Assembly: GCF_963576545.1 (NCBI RefSeq)
Contig: NC_083638.1
Location: 32,351,041-32,415,040, forward strand
Length of the DNA: 64,000 bases
DNA from: Limanda limanda
Taxonomy: Eukaryota; Chordata; Actinopteri; Pleuronectiformes; Pleuronectidae
Direction: 5' to 3'
Shown here: positions 1 to 12,960 of the stretch, piece after piece
Layout: each line of letters starts with the position of its first letter
How positions within the stretch are numbered: position 1 is the stretch's first letter
Made by a program: the position numbers and the translations under genes
The notes under the pieces: generated by a model
What the model saw: the letters and a program-made list of their open reading frames with translations, nothing else
What the model was told of the DNA's origin: nothing
The model's database searches: none

Positions 1-1539
1 TCTACAGGGTCAGACATTGTATTATCACTTTAAACATACTGTGAATGGTATGACAGCGAGAGAGAGAAAGATAGATCTTTTACATTTTATGCACAAACAA
101 ATTAAATCAGCTGAACAAACTAGGAAACACATTGAAAGTGCCAATTTTGTTTTGCTGAGATTCTTCGTAAATCAATGAAGCAGTTAGTGAAAATAATGTT
201 TAAAAAACCATGGGCAACCACAGCAATAGGCTGACCACCAATCTCTCTCTAACTATATTTTTTTCAATTTTCAATCATGTTAAGTACCATCTTGTCCAAC
301 AACTGAATGAAAGGTCCAACTTAACATAAATGCCTTCGCACTGGGGGATGTCAAACAGGCAGCAGACTTCTTTAATAATTTTAAATGAAGATATTGATTC
401 AGTGTAAGACGCAGAGGCCATTCTCACAAATGGTTATTAATCCAGGCCTCAATTGTAAAATCTGTTCAATCCACCAATGCTGCAGCTTGTGAAACAACAA
501 AACAACACTTATCATTGTTGTCTCTCTCTGAGCGTCTCTCTCCATAAATGTGCTGTAAAGTCTGAGTGAAGCCGCGAGGAACATTACCGAACAGTTCACC
601 AACAGTGTGAGTAAATGACGGCAGCAAAGCTAGCTACTGCATGTCAGAAACCTCCCAGACAAAATGATCAATACTTCTTCTTGTGGTTTGTCTTTGTCTT
701 TATAACAGAGTACATTACAGGAGGTTCAACAACACTCACATCACACAAAATACTGATATATACAGCGCCTCCAAAGGGTCACCCTGGGAATCTGAACAAT
801 ATTTGGTGTCTGCTCACAATACATGTATTCTCCATGATACATAGAAAACAGCTCATCTGTATTATGACAGAGTAAAATGTTTTATGTTGTGAAGCGTTCC
901 CTCAGCTCTGGCTGGCTCAGGCGCACAATTGTATCATTGCAGCTGGACAGACTCAGACACAGGGTTATGAGGCTATTACCTGTAATATTGACTGTAAACC
1001 GATCCTCGTATTTTTGACATAGTCAAGCTATGAATCCATGGTAATAACTGACAAAATGGGATTTAAATCCTTAAGATTTTTTACTCTTTAGCCGTTTTCA
1101 GACTTGAACTAAGGGTAAAATACGGAGAATTGGCGACGGGTTGTGTTCTGCTTTTCTCACACAGAAGAAGGTTCTCAGCACAGACGCATTCACAACAGCA
1201 TCAAATCCTCAACTGACAGTGTTGAAATTTGAGGCACTGGATCCACGTCCAAAAGGCAAAATTGAGTTGCATAATCCACTTTTATATAAGAATTTCGGTT
1301 TGAGTATCACTTGCTGCATTAAGGCTAATTTTGCTGACTGTTGGTCGACAATAACCTGTTGGTCTGTAATGAACTGTTTAATCTAGAGCCAGCTTGGAGA
1401 TCTATAATGATTAGGCCTACTTATTGCTACCTTACTGGTTTCTATCAGCCAATTAACAGCCTGAAGAACTCCTTCATATCTAGCTACCCAATATTTTGTG
1501 AGCATTAATTTCACAGTGCCTCTTTCTGTTGTGGCTGAG
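1..1539. other. Intergenic sequence without recognised feature
   Basis: A/T-rich single-copy-looking DNA. Short open frames at 399-602, 615-875 and 1141-1386 show no protein family resemblance, no splice structure and no codon bias that I can see. I see no gene or clear mobile element. Confidence 0.5.
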
Positions 1540-1559
1540 CCTTTACAAAGCTAAACAAA

Positions 1560-2100
1560 GAACAACAGTCCACAAAACACTTCCGGAGTCTCAGGGGTAG
1601 ACAGCTTTGCAGCCAAATCCAAAATAATCCAAAAGTCTACTGTGACCGCTTCTTCAGAAGTAAAAAAACAACAGAAAAGGTACGACATGCCTCCATACTG
1701 CTTGTGTGGTGTCATCAAAGTGTCCAGAAGCCCTGACGTTCATATTCGACTCGAAAACAAGGTCATTTTCACCGTGTTCATACACACAGGCGCACTCAAC
1801 ACAGCCCACACTCCCCCAAGGTGAGAGCTCCTGTGGAGACGTCTGATAGCTTAGCCACTTCCGGTGGACTTTTTGGCTTAAAACACAGTGTTAATCACCT
1901 CATTTCTAGTCGAATATGAATGTCGGAGCTTGCGGACACTTGGATGACATCACACAAGCAGTATAGACGCACACGTCACTTTGGCTGAAACTCTGTTTAC
2001 TCCTGAAAGTCCAGAAGTGTTTTGTGGACTCAAACACCTCACCCAACCCTCCATCGGAATAGTGGTGAGTAGATAATAAGTGAATTTTCCTTTTTATGTG
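1560..2100. repeat. Hairpin-type MITE with two inverted, partly matching arms
   Basis: The left arm (about 1560-1830) contains CACAAAACACTTCCGGAGTC, then CTGCTTGTGTGGTGTCATC and CATATTCGACT. The right arm (about 1900-2100) contains the reverse complements: AGTCGAATATGAATGTC, GATGACATCACACAAGCAG and GTGTTTTGTGGACTC. The left arm also matches the dispersed repeat at 51029-51310 in the same orientation. This foldback structure is typical of teleost MITEs; the exact family is not named. Confidence 0.65.
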
Positions 2101-2144
2101 AACTAATCTCGTCTCTGTCACCTCAGATTTTGTTCACCTGCATT

Positions 2145-5100
2145 ACACACACACTACAAATGAAGCACTTACTGTTTCTGTTGTCAAATTAGTGTCCCAA
2201 ACCAAAACTGATGACAACTCCTTGGCTGCTGTATTGAGATATTACTAGTCACAACGAAGTCTGGAAGTGTTAATGGACTAAATGACAACAGCTGCCCAAT
2301 GATATTCACAGTATCAAATGTGTATCCACAGTGTTTTAACAGCTTGGGTATCTGTGGTGGAAGATTTTTTTTCTGTTATTCACTCTTGAAATTCTTTGCA
2401 TGAGATGAGCAGTATTCCAACTTCCCCTTTACTGAATACAGCAGTGATAACTGTGGGCCATATTTGTGCACACACAAGCAGTGCTCAAAGCACTGCTACC
2501 CCAACCTCCCGCCTACTCTCTCGATTCACCTACCACCTACTCAACAACCCACGCACACACTCCCAGTATGAGTGCCTGCCCAGCTCCACAGCAGCCTGGT
2601 GGAATCAGATCTCCATTGCTTCCCCTGATGCTGGAGGCAGTTACTCCTAGCAGCCCCTGAACACTATTAACAGCCTGGTGTATTGGCCTACGTCTGTCAG
2701 CTCAGAGCACAGTGTTTCCATCTGGAGACCAGGGTTATAAGTTCTTGTTAATAAGTTTTGATATTAAAATGAAAATGAGATTTGCCAAGACAATGTTTTA
2801 ACTCTGTCTCTGGAAAATAATACTCCAAACTATCTTTATCATATCTTAATCTTAATACCATAAAAAACCTCCACATGGCCATTTGTGTACACTGGGTATA
2901 TGTGTGCCGGTACATTTGATTGACTTGACTCTAAAATGGGAGAATGCTGTTTGTTTTCCATCTTCTGACAATAGTTCTTCAAATTAAAATTTTGTTTGTG
3001 ATTATGCTGATCAAGGTCCTCTACCAATCACAAATATTTAATTTTAAACCAAACCAAGATTCTTTACTGACTGTGTCTATAATTTTTACGCTTAAATCAA
3101 ACAAATTCCCAGCCATAGCATCGTCGCATCATAAATCACGTTTATATGATTTGTAATGGTTTAGAGGACACAGAGTGCTGATTGGATCAGAAAATGTTAA
3201 CGGTTCGATTGAATCACTAAAGCTGCTTTCAGACATGCACTGAACTCTGGATAATCTCCTGACATTCTCTGGTATGTAAAAATGCTAATGTCCTAGAGAG
3301 AGCCTGCGGAAATTCTCCTGCTAGAGATACTCTGGCGTGTTCAGTGAAAGCGAGTGGGTGTTCTTTGTTTCTTATGCGACAGACGTGAAATTGAAAGAAC
3401 TAAAACAAAAAGTAAACAAATATCTCAGGTGGAAAGGAGGTGCCACACATGTAGAAGACACGGACGAAGATGTCAAGGGAGCTTGGTGGTAGAAGAAATG
3501 CTAAGAAGATACTAAATTAAAAGCAAACATATTTAAATTATTTCCACTTGGTCCACGTTAATTCAGGTATAAATGCAGATATCTACCAGACCGACTGTAA
3601 CCTGCAAAAGTTTGGCAAATATACTGATTAATGCTGGCAAATATGCTTTTGTATATTTGCAAGGGGAGAGCAGAAGAAAGAAGGAGGCTTCTCAGACGAA
3701 TCCAACAGGAAGCCAGACTGGGCCTCAGGATGCTCATCTTACATCCGGGTGCATTTATCTTCCCTGCTTGATATTCAGCACCAAACACACCTGCACCAAG
3801 AATACCAGGTTAGTGTGCTAAACTACTAGTGTGACTACTTAAATTGAACATAAAACACATACAAAAAAACAGAAACAATAAATAATACAAACAAAACATT
3901 GGAGAATGAAAACAACAAACGCATTTTCCAATATAATTTCATCAAACCTAATGAACAGATGGTTTCGTAAATGGTTTTGTAACCTCACTGGAGAATTGTG
4001 AATCCATTCATTGCACACGCTGACAGGATTTCTTACTGACAGACAGTGAGCATGTGCACATAAAATGTGAAAACGTATTAAAGGCAATAATACAAATGAC
4101 AGTTTGTTGAGCACTTATGATGAATATGGTTTCAGAGCAAATGAAATGGAAGCTCAAGGGTACTCTGGATAATTTCTGGCTCTTTAAAATGCAAATACTG
4201 CTTCCACGTTGCATGCTAAAACAGATAATACTTACACAACGGTCAATTCTGTAACACATTCTTTTCACTTGAGAAGGAGGCCAACACTTGCGTGAATGGA
4301 GTTGTGTGGGTGGACGGAGCTTGGGAAGGGATTAAGCGATTTGAGGAGACAAATACTGAACAAGGCCTACCAGAACCCCAGCAAGCAAGCTGAAGGCATC
4401 AGACTCTGTGAGAGATGAACAGAGCACGCAGGGGCAAAAAAATAAAAACAACACATGTGACAGGAGATGGAAGTGTTGTGAAGTGAGTGTGTTCCATGCA
4501 CTACACCGCCTGTAGCTCTTAAAATGCTAAAATTAGTGTTACAGATGTTGTTGGAGTGGGAAGGCCACGATAGAACAGGTCTGCAGACTGATACAACTTT
4601 CACAACACAAACCTTGAAACGAAATATTTAGCTTCTGCTCAACATACGTTTGTAAAATGTTGTCCGAAACACACACAACCATCCAGCCTGTTACACTGAC
4701 AAACATCAGCCCAGATTTGATTATATGCATCAGCGACACTGAAAGTCAAACAATCTGTGCTTTAATGTGTTGACATGATCAGCTTGTGTATCTTGAGCTG
4801 TGTGCATGCAGCACACTGAACATTAATAAGACTTTGGCACACACTTGCAAACACATGCACTGCTGTTGTTTTCATTCTTGTCGTGTACATGCACAAGAAG
4901 TAGGAAATGTGAACAATGCAAACACTAGATGATTATACACAAATGGAAGCTCAGGTTCCTGAGGCCTAATGTCATTACAGTCATAGAGCTGCTAATAATA
5001 TCGTTAAGCAGAGTGAACGTTTGAGTAGTTGTGTAGTGTTTGCAGAGATCTCCACAGTGTTTTGACAGGAGCACTAAGCCTGGTGTAAACCCATCACACA

Positions 5101-6045
5101 TCCCTGCTGCAGGGACTCTCGACACACGCTGGACTCTCATGCTGACACTTTACTCCCAGTAAAATCAAATTTGGCATTTTTGAAAAGGCCGTCAAACTGC
5201 TGCAGTGGTACAGCAAATGAAAGAGCAAAGTCTGTTAGTTTAATGATGCACACAGTGGATGGAGGAGCTTGTGATTCTCAGTGGGAGGAAGTGCTATAAC
5301 TGGAAACACATGATGTTACTGACCAGCATTACTGGGGTGCAGAGAACGTATGTGAAGGCATCATGCTTTACTTAGCTGTATGAGAGGTTACTGCTGGTTT
5401 TAGGCTGAGACATGAATTACACTGAATAATTTAGTTTGACATTGAGAGAAATATACTGTTGTTTATTTTTCAGTACAAGAGAGAGTGAGATGAGGAGACG
5501 GATCAGTGTAAAATACATTCAGTTCCATTTAGTTGTTTTCATGTATAATGCCAGATCATTAAATATGTTTTCTCAAAAGACTCTTGAGAGAAAAATATAG
5601 AACCCTTTCATTATAATAGAGAGAAACACAACAGTTTGCAAAATAAACACCTGGAGACAAAAGGAAATATGATACAAAAAAACTAACTTTAAACAGTAAT
5701 CTCAAACAGACCAGACTCAGGGTGGGGAATCTACCGTGGTTGGATTAAGAGAAATGAGGGAGAGAATAGAAAGAGGGGGAGAGAGAAAAGAGATAAAGAG
5801 AGGAGAAGCTGTATACATGTTTATACAGTACCTCACACACTACAATTTATCAAGAGATAAAAAAAGCTTAACAAAAATGTATGGTTTCAGTAGAAGCAGA
5901 TCCAATTATTGGTAAACAGCAGAAGCACACAGTCATTTATCTGAGTGATGTGTGTCTGTACTTAAACAATTGTCTTGTACAATGTAGATGATCACCCACT
6001 TGTGAAAACTTCCGTAGGATTATTTCATATTAAGTTTCTCCTAAT
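2145..6045. other. Intergenic stretch, mostly unremarkable
   Basis: No coding gene recognised. Around 3222-3400 is a dispersed-repeat fragment starting CTTTCAGACATGCACTGAAC, echoed at 55392-55415. Open frames such as 2396-2650 and 3839-4114 have no family resemblance. 5760-5815 is a purine-rich (GA) stretch. Confidence 0.45.
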
Positions 6046-6049
6046 AGAT

Positions 6050-6084
6050 CTATTGCACCTAAATTGTACACACTGGACCTTTAA
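6050..6084 (+). repeat. 3' end of a dispersed MITE
   Basis: The stretch CACACTGGACCTTTAAAG matches the 3' ends of the longer copies at 22866, 37516 and 43645. Only the last 35 or so bases are recognisable. Confidence 0.4.
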
Positions 6085-6139
6085 AGTCATGATTTGAGCA
6101 TTTGTCTTTGTGTAAGGAATTTTAGCTCCATATATATAT

Positions 6140-6880
6140 TTTTTATCTCATGTGGTGCACCCCAAGACTCTGTTTTAGGTCCATTATTGTTGAATTAATA
6201 CTTGTTGCCTCTTGGTCAAAATATTGAGAAACACAACATGAGTTACCACAACTATGCTTATGACACACAATTATGTATGTCCATATCCCTGAATGATCTG
6301 AGCCCTATTGACACACTGTCAGAATGCATCAAAGATATTGGCATCTGGATGTCTTTTAACTATTTTACAGCTACCTCTCCTTGCAGAGCCACATCAACAG
6401 CATAGTTAAAATTGGATTTTATCATCTAAGGAATATTGCGCTTCTGAGTGGAACCTGTAAAAAGTATCTGGATAAGCTGCAGTGACAACAGAATGCAGCT
6501 GCTAGAGTTTTAAGAAGACAACGGATATATGACCATATAACACCTGTGCTGAAGTCATTACCCTGGCTTCCACTGAATTTTAGAATTGATTAAAAAATTA
6601 TTTTTATTTGATTATAAAATTGTGATTGGTCATTTTTAAGGCCCTACATGCTCTGGCACCTCAATATCTTACTGACATGCTTGTTAGCTATGAACCACTT
6701 CAATCATCTGAAGAAGCTCATCTGGCTGTTCCCATAGACCCCGGGTCTCAAAAAAAAGTGGTGAAAGTGCCTTTAGCTTTTATGCTCTATGCCGCTGGAA
6801 CATTCTACCATATCATGTCAGGTGTGCTCCTAAACTACAATAACCCAATCCTCCTATTGTTTGGGTCTTGCTGACAACTT
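6140..6880 (+). mobile_element. L2/Rex-type LINE remnant (reverse transcriptase, decayed)
   Basis: Translated pieces resemble fish non-LTR reverse transcriptase. They are YHNYAYDTQLCMSISLNDLS (the YADDTQ catalytic box, here changed to YAYDTQ), then HITPVLKSLPWLPLNFRID (near 6538-6590) and FKALHALAPQYLTDMLVSYE. The frame shifts several times and the catalytic Asp-Asp pair is broken, so it is dead. The Tc1-like element starts about 30 bases after it. Confidence 0.75.
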
Positions 6881-6910
6881 CTTTTAATTTAATTAATTCA
6901 ATTGACATAT

Positions 6911-8476
6911 ATACACTCCTGATCAAAATCTTAAGACTAGTTAAAAAATTGCAGGAATTTGCATTTTGCACTGTTGAATCTTAGGAAGCTTCTAAGTAGA
7001 GTTTCAAAATGCAAAAAGAAGAAATGGGAACAAGAGCCCAAAAGTTGTGAGCAGGCAATTTATTGAAAACAACAATTTAACTGAAGTAGGCTGTTCATCA
7101 GCTGATCAAAAGTTTAAGACCACAGCTAAAAAAAAAACAAAAACCTCCTAAAACAGAAATTAAAGTGTCAAAAACTGACTCAGTAATGAGTAGCTCCACC
7201 ATTATTGTTAATCACTTCAAAAATTTGTTTTGGCATGCTTGATGCAAGTGTTTCCAAAAGGCTAGTGCGAATGTTGCGCCAAGTGGTGAAGATGGCTTCA
7301 CGAAGGGCATCCACTGTCTGGAACTGAAGTCCATTTTTGTAAACTTCCCTTGCCATCCATCCCCAAACGTTCTCAATTGGATTAAGATCAGGGGAACACG
7401 CAGGATGGTCCAAAAGAGTGATGTTATTCTCCTGGAAAAAAGTCTTGGTCAGACGGGCATTGTGAATTGGAGCGTTGTCGAGCTGAAAAACCCAGTCGTT
7501 ACCACACAGACGAGGGCCCTCAGTCATGAGGGATGCCCGCTGCAACATCTCCACATAGCCAGCTGCTGTTTGACGCCCCTGCACAACCTGGAGCTCCATT
7601 GTTCCATTGAAGGAAAAAGCACCCCAGATCATGATGGCGCCCCCTCCACTGTGCCGCGTAGAAAACATCTCAGGTGGCATCTCCTTGTCATGCCAGTAAC
7701 GTTGGAAGCCATCAGGAACCTCAAGGTTACATTTTTTCTCGTCAGAGAATAAAACTTTCTTCCACCTTTGAATGTCCCATGTTTGGTGCTCCCTTGCAAA
7801 GTCTAAACGGGCAATTTTGTGGCGTTGAAGGAGACGTGGCCTTTGAAGACGTTTCTTGTTTTTGAAGCCCTTCCTTCGCAGATGCCGTCTGATGGTTATT
7901 GGGCTGCAGTCAGCATCAGTAATGGCCTTAATTTGGGACGAGGATCGTCCCGTGTCTTGACGGACAGCCATTCGGATCCTCCGGCTCAGCGCCGGTGAGA
8001 TTTTTTTGGGTCTACCACTTGATTTTTTGGTTCCATAACCCTGAGGATCTTTTAAGAAATGCAAAATGACTGTGTCACTGCGTCCAACCTCAGCAGTGAT
8101 GGCACGTTGTGAGAGGCCTTGTTTATGCAGTTCAACAATCCTACCACGTTCAAAGACGGTGAGCTTTTTTGCCTTTGCCATCAAGAGATCTTCACAGTGT
8201 GATTACTTGACAGGAAATGACATGGAATCCAAATTTTTGCACAGATTTTGGCTTTTAAAGGCTGTGGTCTTAAACTTTTGATCAGCTGATGAACAGCCTA
8301 TTTGAGTTAAATTGTTGTTTTCAATAAATTGCCTGCTCACAACTTTTGGGCTCTTGTTCCCATTTCTTCTTTTTGCATTTTGAAGCTCTACTTAGAACCT
8401 TCCTAAGATCCAACAGTGCAAAATGCAAATTCAGGCAATTTTTTAACTGGTCTTAAGATTTTGATCAGGAGTGTAT
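6911..8476 (-). mobile_element. Tc1-like DNA transposon, apparently complete
   Basis: The terminal inverted repeats are about 210 bases long: 6911-7127 and 8257-8476, ending ACACTCCTGATCAAAATC and its reverse complement. Each repeat carries an outer and an inner copy of a related motif. The outer is GATCAAAATCTTAAGAC (6921-6937; 8450-8466) and the inner is GATCAAAAGTTTAAGACC (7104-7121; 8265-8282). This is the IR/DR architecture of many fish Tc1 elements. TA dinucleotides flank both ends, though they sit within TA-rich sequence. The whole insertion lies beside a LINE remnant. Confidence 0.92.
7180..8184 (-). CDS. Tc1/mariner-superfamily transposase (DD34E), uninterrupted
   Basis: A 334-residue open frame, typical of Tc1 transposases (about 340). 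Order: N-terminal paired-like helix-turn-helix DNA-binding region ([20 protein letters not shown], residues about 8-60), a basic GRPKK linker that resembles the AT-hook-type GRPR motif, a second HTH (about 65-115), then the catalytic domain. Catalytic residues visible are Asp in LFSDEKK, Asp in [10 protein letters not shown], and Glu in [12 protein letters not shown]. There are 34 residues between the last two, hence DD34E. It catalyses cut-and-paste transposition at TA sites. No stop or frameshift is present. The start is MMAKAKK, and the ATG at 8182-8184 gives a normal length. Activity cannot be judged from sequence alone. Confidence 0.95.
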   Translation of the reverse strand: MMAKAKKLTVFERGRIVELHKQGLSQRAITAEVGRSDTVILHFLKDPQGYGTKKSSGRPKKISPALSRRIRMAVRQDTGRSSSQIKAITDADCSPITIRRHLRRKGFKNKKRLQRPRLLQRHKIARLDFAREHQTWDIQRWKKVLFSDEKKCNLEVPDGFQRYWHDKEMPPEMFSTRHSGGGAIMIWGAFSFNGTMELQVVQGRQTAAGYVEMLQRASLMTEGPRLCGNDWVFQLDNAPIHNARLTKTFFQENNITLLDHPACSPDLNPIENVWGWMAREVYKNGLQFQTVDALREAIFTTWRNIRTSLLETLASSMPKQIFEVINNNGGATHY

Positions 8477-8633
8477 ATATATATATATAAAAATTCCAAC
8501 CCAATCCTCCTATTATTTTATATCTTACTTTTTCATTCACATGGTTTAGTGGCTGATACTTCTGTGGTAGCTCACAATGTGTGCATTGTGCTTCTACCTG
8601 GAATGACGTGCTATATAGATACAAATGTTCTTG

Positions 8634-8742
<109 letters not shown>

Positions 8743-9221
8743 GTATCCTCTTATTCTAATCAGAAGTCGCACGACTATTGTCGGCAGCTTTTATGAAAAT
8801 AACTTATTTTACAGTCCATTACCTTTGAGTCCTGGACTTGTTCTGCAGCACATCATGTCTGCTGCCACATAATGGAAACTGTTGCCACCGCCGAGGTTGT
8901 GTTTTTCTCATTTCTCCTCATTGTTTGGTTTGGGAACAAAACACAGTGTGAAACACTTTCTCCTGGATTTCCAGGTGAATCAAGAACAGCACTGTGTTAC
9001 ATGGAGCAGAAACACAGTGTCAGGAGGCTGTTTTAGTGAAAACTGATCCACTCTCAGGCTGTTTGGAAAGACTCCAGTTCGCCGACAGGCTGGGGTCTTC
9101 AGAGAGTGTGGGCGGGCTGGCCGAGCAGAGTTTGGCACAGTCAGTTCAGCCCTGACAGGGTTTTTTTGTGAGAGAATATACAGTGTGTGTGTGCGTGAGT
9201 GAGAGCATGTGTCTAAAAAGC

Positions 9222-9223
<2 letters not shown>

Positions 9224-9266
<43 letters not shown>
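9224..9266. repeat. (CA)n microsatellite
   Basis: About 21 CA units, preceded by a short (TG)n run at 9183-9192. Confidence 0.97.
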
Positions 9267-9268
<2 letters not shown>

Positions 9269-10480
9269 TCACGAACTGAAAGGGTATGTGCAGGTTTCAT
9301 GCTTTTTTAGAACCTATTTGATGCAACCTGGAGTTTCAGGAAAATACAAAGAGACAATGTCACTTTTGAAAACGGACACAACACAAATAAAAGGTTGAGT
9401 TCATCATCCATATCCACACCCTTGCTCAGTTCATTACTCTCAGGAGTTTTGCTGCTATGTAGATCCTGTAGCAGCTTTGACAAATAGCTTTGGGTTGATA
9501 AATGTTATCAAACTGTAGATAGATACTGCTGTGACTCATGTGACTCATTTAATTATTTATGATGCTTCGCTACCGTATCACCACATCATGTTATACACAT
9601 TCAAAATATACAAAGTGAATCCTGCTCAATCAGTCCTATCCTGTTGGCTTACACTAAGGATAGGTGAGCAGCATAGTTTCACAACTTTCTTTAGCAAAGT
9701 TGCCGTAATTGTTTGCCATTTCATTCCTGCTTCAATGATGATAATCAACACAATTATCACAATAAGTTTAGTACAAAAATAATTGTAGTTTTTCAGCTGT
9801 TCAAAGCATACAGCTTCAGATTTTTGTTTTACTTCTATTCAAACACCCTGATGTCATACTGCCTGTAAGGTCACCCAAGAAACTCCCACCACTCAGTTCA
9901 TTCACTCAGTACACTGTTCAGCTCTTAATGGTTTATCATGTTTAAAGTTTCAAAAGGTTGGATTACATCAGTGGTGTGTGGAGTGGATTGAATAACAATC
10001 AGCTGAAATGTTACTTATTTTACATGCAGATATCTAACTCACTGCACATACATGAATAAACCTGGATTTAATTGTTAAAAAATGCGCAATATGGGAATTT
10101 CTATTTAGATAGGTTTCTTCAGACTTGTTGGGTACTTAGATAGCCTGCATATGGAAGAGATGAGGGGGGGGGGGGGTTCAGGATAAACCACATGGCTGTG
10201 CAACAAGCTGATAATTTCTCCGATGGAAGAAGTCCACCACCCCAATCCAAAACTATTAAAACATAGATGCATAGAAAACAAAAGTGGTGGTGCACAGCGT
10301 GGCTGTCTGCTTTTTTCATTACTGTCCATTAGACCAACTTTGAGACATTTTCAGTCTCTCTGCTGTGTCTCCAGTTTCATTTCCTGCAGACTGAAGCCAG
10401 TGGAACAGAGGCTGTCCTCCCACATTGAGCAGCATTTGGATCTCTAGTCTGAAGAGCTGCACTGCTGAAGTGCAGACACG

Positions 10481-10484
<4 letters not shown>

Positions 10485-10558
<74 letters not shown>

Positions 10559-10560
10559 TA
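10485..10560. repeat. (CA)n microsatellite with CG interruptions at its edges
   Basis: CA repeats bounded by CACG units on both sides, consistent with decay from the ends. A 16-base G run lies nearby at 10162-10177. Confidence 0.95.
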
Positions 10561-10589
10561 CGCATGCACACACTTAACCCAGTTTTCTA

Positions 10590-11115
10590 AATAGGGACTT
10601 CTATGTAGAGGACTATATAGTGAGCTCATAGGCATAAGAAAAATAATCTAAGGATATAACTCCGAGGATTTCCTCATCGCCGGTATTTACGTCCTTGTAG
10701 CAGGGTAAAGACGTATAACAATAGAAATGTTGGTCGGTGGAAAATCCGGCAGTAAATAAAACAAAATATATTTTTCAATGGTTGAACGACCATCTTTAAA
10801 TGTAGAAACAAAATAGTTTGACGCCGTTTGTGTTGCTCTGCTTGTATTTACGTTAGTATGACAGGTCGGACTGTTCATGCTGCCCTCTCTCCTCTCGTCT
10901 CTCTGTCACTAGTGCAATGTATGATGGTATATGTTGCTTGGTTACTGACCATCAGTTGTACACTACATTTAATGATGCATTGTGGGAAACAAAATAGGGT
11001 ATATAAAAATTGATTTAGCATTCGGACAGCACTACAAAATGGCAAATCCACTATACAGTGCAATATATAGTGATTGGTGAGTGATTTCAAAAGCAGCCTT
11101 ACATGAACTCCCTAT
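10590..11115. repeat. Possible foldback MITE around a short spacer
   Basis: The left part has CTATATAGTGAGCTCATAGG-like sequence (10611-10632). The right part has GCATTCGGACAGCACTAC and ATATATAGTGATTGGTGAG (11019-11083). Both resemble the ends of a common fish MITE family, but exact boundaries and a target duplication are not clear. Confidence 0.35.
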
Positions 11116-11929
11116 AGATTTACCCAGGCCAATACCCACTACCACCCTTTTAGGGGAGACAGTTTCTTTGCCCCAATTGGGCTAGTCATCACCAGTTGAC
11201 TGGTTTGGTATTTGGTCTGAACACTGACCTTAAGAATAATTGTTTGCCTCAACAGGACTGCGTTTTGTTTCCCCATTAGGACAGATGGCCCTGAAAGTGA
11301 ATGCATGTACAGCAGCAAATAAATGAACATCAGCTGGCGTCACCCAGGTGTATCACATCAACTGCTATTACAGAGCCAGCCCCCTCCCCCTTGTGATGTC
11401 AGCTGTGGAAGCTGTGATGCTCCTTTTTTCGGTTACATTCTTAATTAATCATCATCAAGCAGAACAGATGCTCAACACAGTTCACCCCAGATTACCTAAT
11501 ACAGTTTATCATCAATGCCATTGTTAATTAGGTATAATTAGATAAATATACAATTCTGCTGCCTATTTCATACAGTCTGATTGTTTCCAGTAGTTAGAAA
11601 TTGCACGACAAGTATATTTGTGACCCTCGTTTGAACCATTCTTACTCATACGTTGCAACAATAGGACATTTATGAAGAGAGACATTTCTCACCCTCACTA
11701 TAAAATGAAATGAGATGGGCTTCCTATTATGAGCAGCTCACTGTTGTCCAGCCACTCTTTAAACACTAGGTTTGATCCTTCCATCCTAGCAATTATCTTT
11801 CCATTTCTAAAGTGTCATCTTTAAAGTTGTTCATAAAATAGTTTTTCGTCCCTACAAAACATTGAAACACTTTTCCATTTATATGTTAAAAACTTTTTCT
11901 ACGAATCAATGTTCAGTGTTACGTGGCAT

Positions 11930-12150
11930 CTATTGCACTTCTGTCCGTCCTGGGAGAGGGTTCCATTACATGTGGCTCTCTCTAAGGTTTCTACGTTCTT
12001 TTTAACCTGTTAAAGGGTTTTTAGTAGTTTTTCCTTACTCTTGTTGAGGGTTAAGGGCAGAGGTTGCCACACCTTGTTGAGCCCTATGAGACAAATTGTG
12101 ATTTGTTATTATGGGCTATACAAATAAATGTGATTGATAATTGATTGACA
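11930..12150 (+). mobile_element. 3' end of a Rex1/L2-type LINE
   Basis: Contains CATGTGGCTCTCTCTAAGG, TTTTTCCTTACTCTTGTTGA and AGCCCTATGAGACAAATTG, then a short ATTGATTGAC-type terminal repeat (GTGATTGATAATTGATTGAC). I recognise this as the 3' UTR of an abundant teleost LINE. No coding part is attached in frame, so it is a 5'-truncated copy. Confidence 0.75.
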
Positions 12151-12689
12151 AAAATGTTTGAAATCAGGATATTGCAGCTGTAGAGGAAACCAGTGTTTCT
12201 GCCAAAATTACATAAAAATAACTTAAAATTACATTTTGATTCATTCTGACAGTTGCTTCATGACCAAAGTGCAGCGTTTGTCCCTTTTGATCATGTGTTC
12301 TTTTAAACAGACTGAGGCATTGGATGGGCATTTCTGGAACTGCATTAAACTGGTTTTCACCATAATAAGTCTATGTGGCAGTTGACCATGCTACGGGGCT
12401 CTCACCACAGCAGCCAGAAACAAACCATTCAGGATTTAGCACCGTTTATTAAGTCCAAACACACACTGGAACAAACATAAACAAACTTCAAATTAAAGGG
12501 ACTAGCTCAGCGCTATTGTTTCTCCTGTGCTTGTTCTTCTGTGTTCTATGTGTCTCCCGTCCTGAGTGTCTGAGAGTGTCTGAGTCTCCGAGTGTTCTTG
12601 TGTGTCTGAGTATTCCGTGAGGCCCCACAGTTGTTGCCTTTTAAGTCCAATAGGAGGTTCTGTGTCTCTATTAATATTTCCCTGTCATC

Positions 12690-12960
12690 TCTCTTCAATG
12701 TAAAGTGTGGTGTGCCTCAAGGGTTTATTCCAGGCCTAATTCTTCTTTTCACTTATCACTTTCCTGGGTGATATCATCCATAGACACTGTATTTCTTTTC
12801 ATTGTTTTGCAGATGACACACAGCTGCACATCCCTCTCAAGTCCACTAACCTCAGTATGCTAAGGTCTTTACAGGATTGCCTGGCTGACTCTTTAAGCTA
12901 CATCCTAATTAACAAGAAGTCCTTGTTATATGGCCTCAGTATATCACCAAACTAATACTG
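12690..12960 (+). mobile_element. LINE reverse transcriptase fragment, decayed
   Basis: Frame-broken pieces read CGVPQG, then HCFADDTQLHIPLKS and LQDCLADS. These are the VPQGS and FADDTQL boxes of an L2/Rex-type reverse transcriptase. Stops and shifts throughout make it a fossil. It lies downstream of a LINE 3' end, so the two are separate insertions. Confidence 0.7.

Noticed and set aside
7405..7752. Plus-strand open frames opposite the Tc1 transposase
   Set aside because: Shadow frames of the minus-strand transposase with no homology of their own.
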